NCBI GenBank assembly: GCA_015057425.1 | Contig: SVEL01000002.1 | Location: forward strand, 174,898 to 238,897 | DNA length: 64,000 nt | Origin: Lachnospiraceae bacterium | GTDB taxonomy: Bacteria; Bacillota; Clostridia; Lachnospirales; Lachnospiraceae | Reading direction: 5' to 3' | Shown here: one piece after another, positions 28,124-37,491 of the stretch | Numbering within the stretch: the stretch's first letter is position 1 | Layout of the letters: every line of letters begins with the position of its first letter | Program-made: the position numbers and the translations under genes | Notes under the pieces: model-generated | The model's database searches: none | The model's input: the letters and a program-made list of their open reading frames with translations, nothing else | Told to the model about the DNA's origin: nothing

Positions 28124-30184
28124 TTACTTATAATATACTGCTGACTTATCATAAAAATATCTCATTTGATATTCGTTCTTAATATCTTTTACGGCATTTA
28201 CCCTTCTCGTAACAAATCCGTCAAGTTTTTCAAGATATTGCTCTTCAGTTATTTCACCATCTGATACCTGTTTTAATCCTTTTTCCCAGCTTGCCGTCAG
28301 TTCCGGATTAAGCAGCGAACCAATAGAACAATATACTATGTCATTTATCATCTCTCCTACCTGTGTAGGTGTAACAATTTGTGTTTTCTGGTTTAACGCA
28401 ATATATTTGTTATTTATAAGCTTCTTAATTATTTCTGCTCTTGTGGCACTTGTTCCTATACCGCTTCCCTTTATCTGGGCACGAAGGTCTTCATCTTCTA
28501 TAAGCTGACCTGCATTTTCCATTGCAAGAATCAGCGAACCTGAATTATATCTCTTTGGTGGCGAAGTTTCACCTTCTTTTACTGAAAGTTCATTATAAGA
28601 AATAATATCGCCTTTCTTTAACTTTCCTAATATAGCTGCAAATTCCATATCTGATGATTCATCTTCCATACCTTCAGCACTTTCCGGCTTATCATCAGCT
28701 TTCTTATCGTCTTTGCTTCTGTAACTGTTAGCAACTTTTAAGTAGCCTTCATCCATAAGCACCTTCATACCGCCAAAGAAACTTTCATTTCTTGTTATTC
28801 CTGAAGGTTGAATCAGTTCATCATCAAATGTAGCTGTTGCAGTTACTGATATCTTCTGATACTGTGCTGCCGGATAGAATATACTTAAGAATCTTCTTAC
28901 GATAAGACCATATACCCCTCTTGCCACCTCAGGCATAGAACCCAAAGCACTAAAACCCTGTCCCGTAGGAATAATTGCATAATGATCTGTTATCTGTTTG
29001 TCATTAACATACTTTGTGGAGGCAATTTTCTTATACGAACCGCTTTCCATAATTTCATTAACAAATTCAGCTACACTACCGATTGCCTTAAGTCCGCTTA
29101 TATTTTTATAAATCTCCTTTGCAACCGCAGTAGATAATACTCTGGCATCCGTTCTCGGATAAGTAACAAGTTTCTTTTCATAAAGTTCCTGTGTGATTCT
29201 TAATGTCTCATCAGGGCTAATCTTAAATATCCTTGAACATTCATTTTGAAGTTCAGCCAGGTTGAACAAAAGCGGTGGATTTTTAAGTTCTTTTTTCTTT
29301 TGTATATCCGTTATGGTGAGCTTACCGCCTGATACGTTTCCGATATCATTTATAAGCTGCTCGGCAGTTTCTCTTTCTTTAAAACCATTTTCCTTATACA
29401 AATAAGGTGTTTCAAAATACTTAGAACCTTCTACTGCCTTCCACTCTATTTCTTTTCCGCTGTATCCCTCTGCAAAAGATACATCTGCTACCACTCTGTA
29501 AAAAGGTGTTTTGACAAATTCTCTGATTTCTCTTTCTCTTCGGACAATCATACCCAAAACACATGTCATAACCCTTCCTACGGAAATAACAGAATTTTTA
29601 TCAAGTCTTAGATAATTCGAAACAGTTCTTCCATATTTCAAGGTTAGTACTCTCGAAAAATTAATTCCCATAAGATAGTCTTCTTTCGCCCTAAGATATG
29701 CAGCTGAAGAAAGATTATCATATTCCGACAAATCCTTCGCCTCTTTTATACCACGAAGTATTTCCTCTTCTGTCTGAGAATCAATCCAAACTCTTTTTCT
29801 TATCTTCCCTTTAACACCTGCCATCTGCTCTACAAGTCGGTATATATATTCTCCTTCCCGCCCCGAGTCGGTACATACGTAGATTGTCTCTACATCCGGT
29901 CGGGTAAGCAGTCCTTTTACAATACCAAACTGCTTGGCAACAGCCGGTATAACTTCATACTTGTATTCTGTCGGTATAAACGGAATAGTATCAAGACTCC
30001 ATCTTTTTAAGTTTTCATCATATACTTCCGGATAGCTCATTGTTACAAGATGACCTACGCACCATGTAACAATATACTGCTCCGATTCAATATATCCGTC
30101 TTTTTTACCGGAATTTACCTTTAACGCCTTTGCAAACTCAGTTGCAACACTTGGTTTCTCCGCTATAAATAAGGATTTACCCAT
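28124..30184 (-). CDS. topB: type IA DNA topoisomerase (topoisomerase III)
   Basis: 686 residues. Toprim domain at 1-125 (FIAEKPSVATEFAKAL; VCTDSGREGEYIYRLV). Active-site Tyr342 lies in LVTYPRTDARVLS, and SVGRV...C near 201-208 with KGSGIGTSATRAEIIKKL follows. No C-terminal zinc fingers, as in TopB. The usual Toprim acidic triad reads DxDREGE; here it is D106-S-G108-R-E110-G-E, so the second aspartate is glycine. Topo III decatenates single-stranded regions at forks. Start has TAGGAGG. Confidence 0.9.
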   Translation of the reverse strand: MGKSLFIAEKPSVATEFAKALKVNSGKKDGYIESEQYIVTWCVGHLVTMSYPEVYDENLKRWSLDTIPFIPTEYKYEVIPAVAKQFGIVKGLLTRPDVETIYVCTDSGREGEYIYRLVEQMAGVKGKIRKRVWIDSQTEEEILRGIKEAKDLSEYDNLSSAAYLRAKEDYLMGINFSRVLTLKYGRTVSNYLRLDKNSVISVGRVMTCVLGMIVRREREIREFVKTPFYRVVADVSFAEGYSGKEIEWKAVEGSKYFETPYLYKENGFKERETAEQLINDIGNVSGGKLTITDIQKKKELKNPPLLFNLAELQNECSRIFKISPDETLRITQELYEKKLVTYPRTDARVLSTAVAKEIYKNISGLKAIGSVAEFVNEIMESGSYKKIASTKYVNDKQITDHYAIIPTGQGFSALGSMPEVARGVYGLIVRRFLSIFYPAAQYQKISVTATATFDDELIQPSGITRNESFFGGMKVLMDEGYLKVANSYRSKDDKKADDKPESAEGMEDESSDMEFAAILGKLKKGDIISYNELSVKEGETSPPKRYNSGSLILAMENAGQLIEDEDLRAQIKGSGIGTSATRAEIIKKLINNKYIALNQKTQIVTPTQVGEMINDIVYCSIGSLLNPELTASWEKGLKQVSDGEITEEQYLEKLDGFVTRRVNAVKDIKNEYQMRYFYDKSAVYYK

Positions 30185-30215
30185 TTTGGCCTCCTATTTG
30201 TTATAAATACTTCCC

Positions 30216-30809
30216 TTATCCTTTAATAACCGTATCATCCAATGTAAGACTATATGCCGGAAGGAAATTATCAAGAAAATAATCGGCTTCTTTCATCTTC
30301 ATATCTCTCACCGCTTTAAGAGTTGCTTTCTCCGCCTGCATAAAATCCATATTGCCCATTCGTTTTTCTTCAATACACTTTATAAGTGCAGAAATCTTAT
30401 CTGCCGCTTTAACAAATTTCCACAATTTCTTTTCGTTTTCTTCTTCCAGCAATATATCCTTATAAAACGGGCGCATTTCTTCCGGAAGTTCATTAAGTAA
30501 CTGGTTTGCAGCTATCTTTTCAACATTTTTGTATGCTGTTTTTATCTCCGGTGCAAAATACTTAATCGGTGTCGGCATATCTCCCGTTATAATTTCTGTA
30601 GTATCATGAAAAAGAGCAAGCATTGCCACTCTCTCCGGGTCTACGTCACCGTCAAAATAAACATTACTGATAACTGCAAGTCCGTGGGCAATAACTGCCA
30701 CGTCAAGACTGTGTTCTGCTATATTTTCATTTATTGTATTTCGCATAAGCCCCCATCTGTTAATATATTTCATACGTGAGAGCATTGCAAAAAAGTTTTT
30801 ATTTTCCAT
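30216..30809 (-). CDS. yfbR: HD-domain 5'-deoxynucleotidase (YfbR-like)
   Basis: 197 residues. Single HD domain with AEHSLDVAVIAHGL (first metal His), LFHDTTEIITGDMPTPIK (the HD pair and the YfbR-specific TGD-PxP segment) and KAADKISALIKC (last Asp). YfbR hydrolyses deoxynucleoside 5'-monophosphates, assisting nucleotide pool balance. The MKYINRWGLMRN start region is shared with YfbR proteins. It lies between galM and topB with 30-40 nt gaps. Confidence 0.9.
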   Translation of the reverse strand: MENKNFFAMLSRMKYINRWGLMRNTINENIAEHSLDVAVIAHGLAVISNVYFDGDVDPERVAMLALFHDTTEIITGDMPTPIKYFAPEIKTAYKNVEKIAANQLLNELPEEMRPFYKDILLEEENEKKLWKFVKAADKISALIKCIEEKRMGNMDFMQAEKATLKAVRDMKMKEADYFLDNFLPAYSLTLDDTVIKG

Positions 30810-30850
30810 AATTTACTCCATTAGTTGATACAAGTTTCCCTAAAATCTTA

Positions 30851-31912
30851 CTAAACTGTTTTAAAAGCATACTTTGTAACAGTTGTAAATTCTTCTCCTG
30901 CTTTAATTACAGGCTGTTCAAATGATGGTACATTTATAGCATTTGGATAATACTGTGTTTCAAAACAAAGACCTGTTCTAATGCTGTATACTGCATCATC
31001 CTTACCATTTACATCTCCTTTTAAGAAGTTTCCTGAATAGAACTGCATACCCGGAAGGTCTGTATATGTTTCCATAAATCTGCCTGTCTTTTCATCCTTA
31101 AGTGTTGCAACAAGTGAAAGCTCGCCTTTCTTTGTCTTAAGTACCCAGTTATGGTCATATCCTTTGCCCCATACTATCTGCTGATAATCACTGTCAATTC
31201 CGTCTCTTATAGCCTTTTCAACTCTGAAATCCATAGGTGTTCCTTCAACTTTTATAATATCACCATTTGGAATAGATTCTGAGTCTGCAAATGTAAATTC
31301 ATCTGAATCAATCCATACTTTATGGTCAAGAATTGTTCCTGAGTTATGTCCTGCAAGATTAAAATAAGTATGGTTTGTAAGGTTAAGTACAGTGTCTTTA
31401 TCGCAGATACCCTTATATGAAATAACAAGTTCGTTAGCATCTGTAAGCTTGTAACATACAGTAACTTTAAGATTACCAGGGAAGCCCTGATCCATATCGG
31501 CACTTTCATATGCAAATTCCATTACTGTACCGTCTTCTTCATCGTAAGTCTTTGCATCCCAAAGTCTCTTGTGATATCCGTCAAAGCCACCATGAAGGTT
31601 GTTCTTACCATCATTTTTATCAAGCTCATATGTTACACCGTTAAGTTCAAACTTGGCACCACCGATACGGTTTGCATGTCTTCCGATAGTCGCTCCGAGG
31701 TTAGGATCATTTTCAAAATACTTTTCAAGTACGTCATATCCTAAAACAACGTCTGCCATGTTGCCATCCTTATCAGGCACAAATAATGAAACTAAAATAG
31801 CACCATAGTTTGTATATACAGCCTTTAAACCGTTTTTGTTAACTACTGTGTATAAATCAGCTTCTTTTCCTTCTTTTGTTAATCCAAATACTTTCTTTTC
31901 AACTACGCTCAT
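30851..31912 (-). CDS. galM: aldose 1-epimerase (mutarotase)
   Basis: 353 residues, standard length. Substrate-site residues are visible in NLGATIGRHANRIGGAKFEL, NLHGGFDGYHKRLW, LTNHTYFNLAGH (catalytic His) and GLCFETQYYPNAIN (catalytic Glu region). It interconverts alpha and beta anomers of galactose and glucose in the cytoplasm. No Leloir genes are nearby. Ribosome site GGAGAAG. Confidence 0.95.
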   Translation of the reverse strand: MSVVEKKVFGLTKEGKEADLYTVVNKNGLKAVYTNYGAILVSLFVPDKDGNMADVVLGYDVLEKYFENDPNLGATIGRHANRIGGAKFELNGVTYELDKNDGKNNLHGGFDGYHKRLWDAKTYDEEDGTVMEFAYESADMDQGFPGNLKVTVCYKLTDANELVISYKGICDKDTVLNLTNHTYFNLAGHNSGTILDHKVWIDSDEFTFADSESIPNGDIIKVEGTPMDFRVEKAIRDGIDSDYQQIVWGKGYDHNWVLKTKKGELSLVATLKDEKTGRFMETYTDLPGMQFYSGNFLKGDVNGKDDAVYSIRTGLCFETQYYPNAINVPSFEQPVIKAGEEFTTVTKYAFKTV

Positions 31913-32056
31913 AATTCTTCTCCATTCATAAATTTATCTATTCCTTCACATTGGGCCATTACCCAAAACAAGGCCTGTTCAACCAGGCAATTATATCACA
32001 AATGCCTTTCCCTTTCAATAAAAAGGGGGAAAGTTTAACTAACTTTCATATACAAC

Positions 32057-32092
32057 AAAAGCCAATAAGTCAACTGACTTATCGGCTTTTAT
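32057..32092 (-). terminator. intrinsic terminator after the polyphosphate operon
   Basis: AAAAGCCGATAAGTC, AGTT, GACTTATTGGCTTTT reads as a near-perfect palindrome with T-runs on both strands, 11 nt after the DUF4956 stop. Confidence 0.85.
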
Positions 32093-32102
32093 ATAAACTA
32101 AA

Positions 32103-32792
32103 TTATAAACTTTCCTTTTCCGGAAGTAATCCTAAAGAAATACTTAAATTTCCGTTTCTGCATCTGAGGGAATCGATAAACTTCTTCTCATCTATACCTT
32201 TTTTCAATGTAATATTATATGTAATCTTATATAAAGTTCCGAGGTTTACTGTCTTAACTTTTACTACTTCAACTCTGTCTGTAAATTCGTTAAACACATC
32301 ATCAAAAGCATCAGAATAATTTAAATCTTCAGGAATTGTAATCTTAAGTTCTCTTCTTATTGATTTGTGCTTTGCAAATCCAAATCTTACGAGTACGAAG
32401 AATATTGCTCCGATTAATAATGTAATTACTACCGCAAGTTTAACCTGACCCATACCACACGCAAGACCGATGGCCATTGAAAAGAATACACTTGAAATAT
32501 CTTTTGAATCTCCCGGTATACTTCTGAATCTTACAAGCGCAAATACACCACCAAGTGAAATAGCTCTTACCATATCACTACCGATAATCATAATAATTGA
32601 TGCAGTAATTGCAGGTACAAGTATAAGCGTTATGGCAAAACTTGCTGAGTGTGACTTCTTTCTGTCACTAAATATGTACACAAGACTAACGATAAAACCT
32701 AATACTAATGCTGCTGATATACATATTAATGCATCATCTCCGGCTATCATGGAAGAGGTCTCCGTATTAAAAATTGACTTGAATTCAAACAT
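32103..32792 (-). CDS. DUF4956 membrane protein, partner of VTC polyphosphate polymerase
   Basis: 229 residues. Four TM segments lie in about 23-143, with the characteristic ISLGGVFALVRFRSIPGDSKDISSVFFSMAIGLACGMG between TM2 and TM4, then a ~90-residue soluble ferredoxin-like tail. DUF4956 proteins are regularly encoded beside bacterial VTC-domain proteins, and here the two genes are 1 nt apart. A role as membrane module or channel for the polymerase is inferred, by analogy with the membrane part of the yeast VTC complex. Confidence 0.9.
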   Translation of the reverse strand: MFEFKSIFNTETSSMIAGDDALICISAALVLGFIVSLVYIFSDRKKSHSASFAITLILVPAITASIIMIIGSDMVRAISLGGVFALVRFRSIPGDSKDISSVFFSMAIGLACGMGQVKLAVVITLLIGAIFFVLVRFGFAKHKSIRRELKITIPEDLNYSDAFDDVFNEFTDRVEVVKVKTVNLGTLYKITYNITLKKGIDEKKFIDSLRCRNGNLSISLGLLPEKESL

Positions 32793-32793
32793 G

Positions 32794-33525
32794 TTATATT
32801 TCTCCTTTTATTCTCTTGTTATTTATATATTTTGTATATTCAGTACCATACTTTGAAAATGACCTTGGATAAATACCGCCTTCGGACAGGATTTTTACAA
32901 ACCATAGCGGTGCACCTTTAGAGCTTTTTATTTCCATAAGCCACTTATCATTGTCCACCAGAAGTTCTCCGTGATTCCCTGCCTCAAGACGTACATCTTC
33001 ACGGCGGGCTCTTATATTTTTATCAAAGGTAACTCTAAAGTCATCATCATCTATTGCAAAATATGCTCTTCTGTCGTATGTCAGATACAATTTCGGCACA
33101 AGTTTTTTTCTGGACAATAAATACTTTATTTCATTAAGCACCTGTTTATTTATAAAATCTTCCTCCGGCGGGTCTATTCCCTTTTCCACCAGATTGTAAG
33201 CGTCCTTAAGTCTGATTTTCGTCCTTCTCTTATTGACAAGGCCTTCATACTTTTTCTTGATTTCAAGAAACACCTTGTCATTTAAATCAGGAACGCCATA
33301 ACTCCTTAACCTGAGTTTTTCCTTATACAGCGGTTTCTCAATAGAGTGGGCAATCAAATCATCTGACTCCGTATCATAGTAAATATTTGCAATATTGTAC
33401 ATTTCGCCGCCTTTACTATGCTTGTCAGGTTTCATATATGATTCTATATTTTTAATTATATATTGATATGATTCTTCATCAAGTAAATACTTTTTCTCAT
33501 ATCTGTTAAATACTTCTATGGCCAT
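32794..33525 (-). CDS. VTC-domain polyphosphate polymerase
   Basis: 243 residues, a complete VTC catalytic tunnel fold. Basic and acidic tunnel residues are present: NRYEKKYLL (7-15), YYDTE (49-53), KEKLRLRSYG (68-77, alternating basic), FLEIKKKYEG (86-95), NKRRTKIRL (98-106), YDRRAYFAID near 152-161, VTFDKNIRARRED near 165-177 and LMEIKSSKGAP near 195-205. Eukaryotic Vtc4 makes polyphosphate from ATP; bacterial homologues are assumed to do the same. Soluble, so it probably docks on the DUF4956 protein. Confidence 0.9.
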   Translation of the reverse strand: MAIEVFNRYEKKYLLDEESYQYIIKNIESYMKPDKHSKGGEMYNIANIYYDTESDDLIAHSIEKPLYKEKLRLRSYGVPDLNDKVFLEIKKKYEGLVNKRRTKIRLKDAYNLVEKGIDPPEEDFINKQVLNEIKYLLSRKKLVPKLYLTYDRRAYFAIDDDDFRVTFDKNIRARREDVRLEAGNHGELLVDNDKWLMEIKSSKGAPLWFVKILSEGGIYPRSFSKYGTEYTKYINNKRIKGEI

Positions 33526-33536
33526 GCCTGCATCTC

Positions 33537-35045
33537 CTAATTACTTTTTTTATCTATAGGAAGTTCAAACCAGAACTTGCTGCCATTTCCAATCTCACTG
33601 TCAACTCCATACTTTGCGCCATGCATTTTAAGTATGTTATTTACAATCGAAAGACCAAGTCCTGTACCTATTATAGCACGTTTGTGATTTTTATCAATTT
33701 TATAATAACGATTCCATACATTTTTTATTTCTTCTTTAGGAATTCCCTGACCTGTATCACACACTTCTATCCGCACTATACCATTATTAACTATCTGGTT
33801 AACCGTAACTTTTTTGTCTTCTCCGGTGTAATTTATGGCGTTACTGATAAGATTGTATACTACCTGATATAGCTTAAACTCGTCTGCTTTTACAAATACA
33901 TCTTCCTCATAATTAAATTCTATACTGTAACCTTCCTGATTTACAAGCTTACCATATCTTTCAATTACTTTTCTTACGGCATCGGTTAAATTATATTCTT
34001 TTATATTCAAATTATCAACGCCTGCCTGAAGCTTTGATATATCAAGCAAATCATTTACCAGTAAAGTAAGTCTGTTAGCTTCATCTATAATAACCTGTAC
34101 ATTTTCAGGTGTGTTTTCTCCCGGCAAATCTCTCATCACTTCTGAATAAGCAGTAATCATTGTAAGAGGAGTTCTTAAGTCATGAGAAACATTTGCTATA
34201 AGTTCCCTTCGTATTTCCTCGGTTTTTCCAAGCTCTGATGCTGCATAATTCAACGTCTTTGAAAGTTCTGATATTTCTTTATAATCATTTCCGGTAAACT
34301 TAACATCAAAATTTCCTTCTGCCAGTTCCTTTGCACTTTCATTTACTTTTGTAATCGACCTTGAAATAGTCATTGATACAAATGTTGCAAGAAGAAGTGC
34401 AAGAATTACCAATATTACAGAAATAAATATAAGTTGCACTCTTATAGTATCAACCACGGCATCTACCGGCGTGATTATGGTGTTTACCACTACCATAAAT
34501 TCGCTTCCGGAACTTATATTGAAAATTCTCATTCCGACAACGCCGTCTGCAGAATAATTTCTCCTTGGTATATCCTGAAATTCACCAAACGGATAGGACC
34601 TATAGTTATTCTCTCTGTCCTTTCCGCCGCCAAAATTGTCTTTAAAATTCTCAAATACCAGAATTTCTTCACTACTACAGGTTAATTTCCCACCATTGTC
34701 CTTTGTCTTTTCGTATTGCTTTGCCAGCTGTAATGAAGTCATATAGTGAATTGTACAATCAGGATTAGATTCAGCAGAACATACCATTCTGCCGACACTG
34801 TCAACTACAAGCACACAAACATCCTTACTTTTTGCCTCATATGCTACATTTATAAGCATATTTTCATAAGTACCCGACTCAGCAATACTTTCAACTGCAC
34901 TTTCAAACTCTTTCATCTTGGTGTATTCATAAAAGTCATCAAGATATACTGTTTGAAGCAGCCAAAGCATAGCTATCAGAACGGATGTAAAACCCAGCAT
35001 ATATATGAAAATTTTCCATTTAAGTTTTATCTTATTATGCTTCAA
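33537..35045 (-). CDS. sensor histidine kinase upstream of VTC/DUF4956
   Basis: 502 residues from TTG 35045, which overlaps the response-regulator stop by 11 nt; the first in-frame ATG would remove most of TM1. TM1 is 11-31 and the extracytoplasmic sensor 34-200, with segments rich in Asp, Asn and Arg. TM2 is 203-225, HAMP 226-278, HisKA with NVSHDLRTPLTMI (His288), then the ATPase N-box NLISNAINY, DTGQGIP and GTGLGLSI. It phosphorylates the adjacent OmpR-type regulator. The input signal is unknown; association with polyphosphate genes makes phosphate, envelope or cation stress plausible. Confidence 0.93.
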   Translation of the reverse strand: MKHNKIKLKWKIFIYMLGFTSVLIAMLWLLQTVYLDDFYEYTKMKEFESAVESIAESGTYENMLINVAYEAKSKDVCVLVVDSVGRMVCSAESNPDCTIHYMTSLQLAKQYEKTKDNGGKLTCSSEEILVFENFKDNFGGGKDRENNYRSYPFGEFQDIPRRNYSADGVVGMRIFNISSGSEFMVVVNTIITPVDAVVDTIRVQLIFISVILVILALLLATFVSMTISRSITKVNESAKELAEGNFDVKFTGNDYKEISELSKTLNYAASELGKTEEIRRELIANVSHDLRTPLTMITAYSEVMRDLPGENTPENVQVIIDEANRLTLLVNDLLDISKLQAGVDNLNIKEYNLTDAVRKVIERYGKLVNQEGYSIEFNYEEDVFVKADEFKLYQVVYNLISNAINYTGEDKKVTVNQIVNNGIVRIEVCDTGQGIPKEEIKNVWNRYYKIDKNHKRAIIGTGLGLSIVNNILKMHGAKYGVDSEIGNGSKFWFELPIDKKSN

Positions 35046-35712
35046 ATCTGTAACCTACTCCTCTTAAAGTAACAAGGTACTTTCTGTATTCTCCTAAACT
35101 GCTTCTCAAAAGCTTAATATGTGTATCAAGTGTTCTGTCATCGCCGAAATAATCATATCCCCACACATCTGTAATGAGTTTTTCTCTCGAAAGTGCTATT
35201 CCTCTGTTCTTTGTCATAAAGAATAACAAATCATATTCCTTCGGCGTCATGTTTACAGGCTTCCCATCTATAGTAACAATTCTGCTTGTATAATCAATTT
35301 TAAGTCCTTCTATTTCAAGAATGTCATGTTCTATGCCCGGTTCCGCACTCCTTTTATTTCTCGTAATAACTACATTGCATCTCATCATAAGTTCCTTTGT
35401 AGAAAAAGGTTTTACAACGTAATCATCAGCACCGATTTCGAAACCATGGATTCTGTCATACTCTTCTCCGCGGGCTGATAACATAATAACCGGAATATTT
35501 TTAAACTTTTTAATTTCCTTACATGCAGAAAATCCGTCAAGTTCCGGCATCATTACATCCATAATAATCAAATCAAAATCTTCTTTTCTGCAAATTTCGA
35601 TTGCCTCCATACCGTCAGCTGCAAGAATTGTCTCATATCCTTCATACTCGGCATATTTTTTTATAATCTCTCTGATTTTAAGCTCATCATCCACAATAAG
35701 AATTCTGCTCAT
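35035..35712 (-). CDS. OmpR/PhoB-type response regulator
   Basis: 225 residues. The receiver domain (1-115) has acidic pocket DDE (8-10), phospho-acceptor Asp52 in MDVMMPELDG, and Lys101 in VVKPF. The winged-helix domain (130-225) carries the recognition segment DDRTLDTHIKLLRSSLG and ends GVGYRFEA. It is first in the operon, followed by the kinase, VTC and DUF4956 genes, so autoregulation with the polyphosphate genes as targets is the simplest reading. Confidence 0.95.
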   Translation of the reverse strand: MSRILIVDDELKIREIIKKYAEYEGYETILAADGMEAIEICRKEDFDLIIMDVMMPELDGFSACKEIKKFKNIPVIMLSARGEEYDRIHGFEIGADDYVVKPFSTKELMMRCNVVITRNKRSAEPGIEHDILEIEGLKIDYTSRIVTIDGKPVNMTPKEYDLLFFMTKNRGIALSREKLITDVWGYDYFGDDRTLDTHIKLLRSSLGEYRKYLVTLRGVGYRFEA

Positions 35713-35789
35713 GTACTACACACCCTGCTTTCTTCACATATTACACCTCAAGAATATCAACTCTCTGTGATGTTTATGTGATTATATTT

Positions 35790-35827
35790 TAAAAATCCGC
35801 TGTGTTATTTTTTTCATAACACAGCGG
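35790..35827 (-). terminator. intrinsic terminator of thrC
   Basis: Minus strand CCGCTGTGTTAT (35816-35827), A-rich loop, ATAACACAGCGG (35797-35808), then ATTTTTA. Perfect 12-bp stem. Confidence 0.9.
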
Positions 35828-35845
35828 CATATATACCTTTATAAA

Positions 35846-37333
35846 CTATTTTGTAAGAAAATCAACTACAACTTTTTCCATATCAGCTACTTCACATACG
35901 GTGTTATGAAGAACATTTGCATTTCTTATTTCTTCAATAGCATTTGGAACGTCTACATTACCAATCTTAGACAATTCATCTACTAATTCGAAGTCTGAAA
36001 GCGCATCATACTTTTCATCAATAGCGTTCATTACGCTTCTTGTAAACTTAAACGGACTTGCTGTACTTGCAATAACAGACTTATTTGTATCACCTGTTGC
36101 CGCAACATACTTTTTATGTACACCTGCAGCTACTGCTGTATGAGTATCGATAATGTATCCTGTCTCTTTGTAAAGATTACGGATTACTTCTGCTGTTTCT
36201 GCTTCTGTAGTATAATTGCCATAGAAGTCAGCAAGTTCTTTCTTCATACTGTCAGTAATTTCATACTTACCATCCTTAGAAAGCGCATCCATTAATTCCT
36301 GATTCTTAACTTCATCCGAACCGGCTATTCTGTATATAAGTCTTTCAAGGTTACTTGAAATAAGAATATCCATAGATGGTGATGTTGTAAGTATAAACTC
36401 TCTGTTCTTATCATAGCTTCCTGTTTCAAAGAAGTCATATAATACTTTATTGTCATTTGATGCACAGATAAGCTTATCAATAGGCATACCCATATTTTTA
36501 GCATAGAAAGCAGCAAGAATGTTACCGAAGTTTCCTGTAGGAACTACAACATTAATCTTTTCATCCTTAGCAATTTCACCTTCAGCATATAATTTGCTGT
36601 ATGCATATACATAATAAACTATCTGCGGAACAAGACGTCCTATATTAATAGAATTTGCTGATGAGAACTGGAATCCTTTTGCATCTAACTCTTTTGCAAG
36701 TTCCTTATTGTTAAATATAGCCTTAACGCCACTCTGAGCCTGGTCAAAGTTTCCTTTGATACCAACTACAAATGTGTTATCACCCTTCTGTGTAACCATC
36801 TGTTTCTCCTGAATAGGGCTAACGCCTCCCTTTGGATAGAATACGATAATCTTTGTGTTTGGAACATCTGCAAAGCCTGCAAGAGCAGCCTTACCTGTAT
36901 CACCTGATGTAGCTGTAAGAATAACGATATCATTCTTAACATTGTTCTTCTTAGCTGATGTAGTAAGAAGATGTGGCAAAATAGATAATGCCATATCTTT
37001 AAATGCAATAGTTGCACCATGGAATAATTCAAGATAATATGCACCGTCTGCCTTTACAAGCGGAGCAATAACTTCTGTATCAAACTTTGAATCATATGCC
37101 TTATCAATACAAGCTTTAAGTTCTTCTTCTGTAAAGTCTGTAAGGAAAAGCTTCATTACTTCGTAAGCTGTCTCTTTGTAGTCCATCTTACTAAGTTCAT
37201 CTATTGTAACGTCTAACTTTGGAATACTTGTAGGAACAAATAATCCTCCGTCGCTTGCAAGTCCTTTCAAAATAGCCTGTGATGCTGTAACTGTTTCTTT
37301 ACCTTTTCTTGTACTTGTATACATCAAATCCAT
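35846..37333 (-). CDS. thrC: threonine synthase
   Basis: 495 residues, the long class with an extended N-terminal domain (MYTSTRKGKETVTASQAIL). The PLP lysine is K112 in FHGATIAFKDMALSIL; LTATSGDTGKAALAGF binds phosphate. It converts O-phosphohomoserine to threonine. No hom or thrB in the window. Start has GAGGG upstream. Transcribed alone between two hairpins. Confidence 0.97.
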   Translation of the reverse strand: MDLMYTSTRKGKETVTASQAILKGLASDGGLFVPTSIPKLDVTIDELSKMDYKETAYEVMKLFLTDFTEEELKACIDKAYDSKFDTEVIAPLVKADGAYYLELFHGATIAFKDMALSILPHLLTTSAKKNNVKNDIVILTATSGDTGKAALAGFADVPNTKIIVFYPKGGVSPIQEKQMVTQKGDNTFVVGIKGNFDQAQSGVKAIFNNKELAKELDAKGFQFSSANSINIGRLVPQIVYYVYAYSKLYAEGEIAKDEKINVVVPTGNFGNILAAFYAKNMGMPIDKLICASNDNKVLYDFFETGSYDKNREFILTTSPSMDILISSNLERLIYRIAGSDEVKNQELMDALSKDGKYEITDSMKKELADFYGNYTTEAETAEVIRNLYKETGYIIDTHTAVAAGVHKKYVAATGDTNKSVIASTASPFKFTRSVMNAIDEKYDALSDFELVDELSKIGNVDVPNAIEEIRNANVLHNTVCEVADMEKVVVDFLTK

Positions 37334-37385
37334 AGCATAAGTCCCTCTTTTCTATATTGTAAACAAATTATCGCCATAAGCGAAA

Positions 37386-37420
37386 ATATCTAATGCCTTA
37401 GTTTCCCAATGCATTAGATA
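37386..37420 (-). terminator. hairpin between sleB-like gene and thrC, probable terminator
   Basis: Minus strand ATATCTAATGC, 12-nt loop, GCATTAGATAT, then TTTTC. It lies about 70 nt after the sleB-like stop and 50 nt before thrC, so it may end the former or attenuate the latter; no T-box sequence is present. Confidence 0.55.
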
Positions 37421-37491
37421 TATATTATCATACCTTATTTTCTTGCACAACCACTTTTTTCTAAAAAAATTCTTATGATTGTTACATATTT

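Noticed and set aside
37334..37491. T-box or riboswitch before thrC
   Set aside because: A hairpin is present but no T-box GGTGG...CCGCG sequence or known aptamer pattern.
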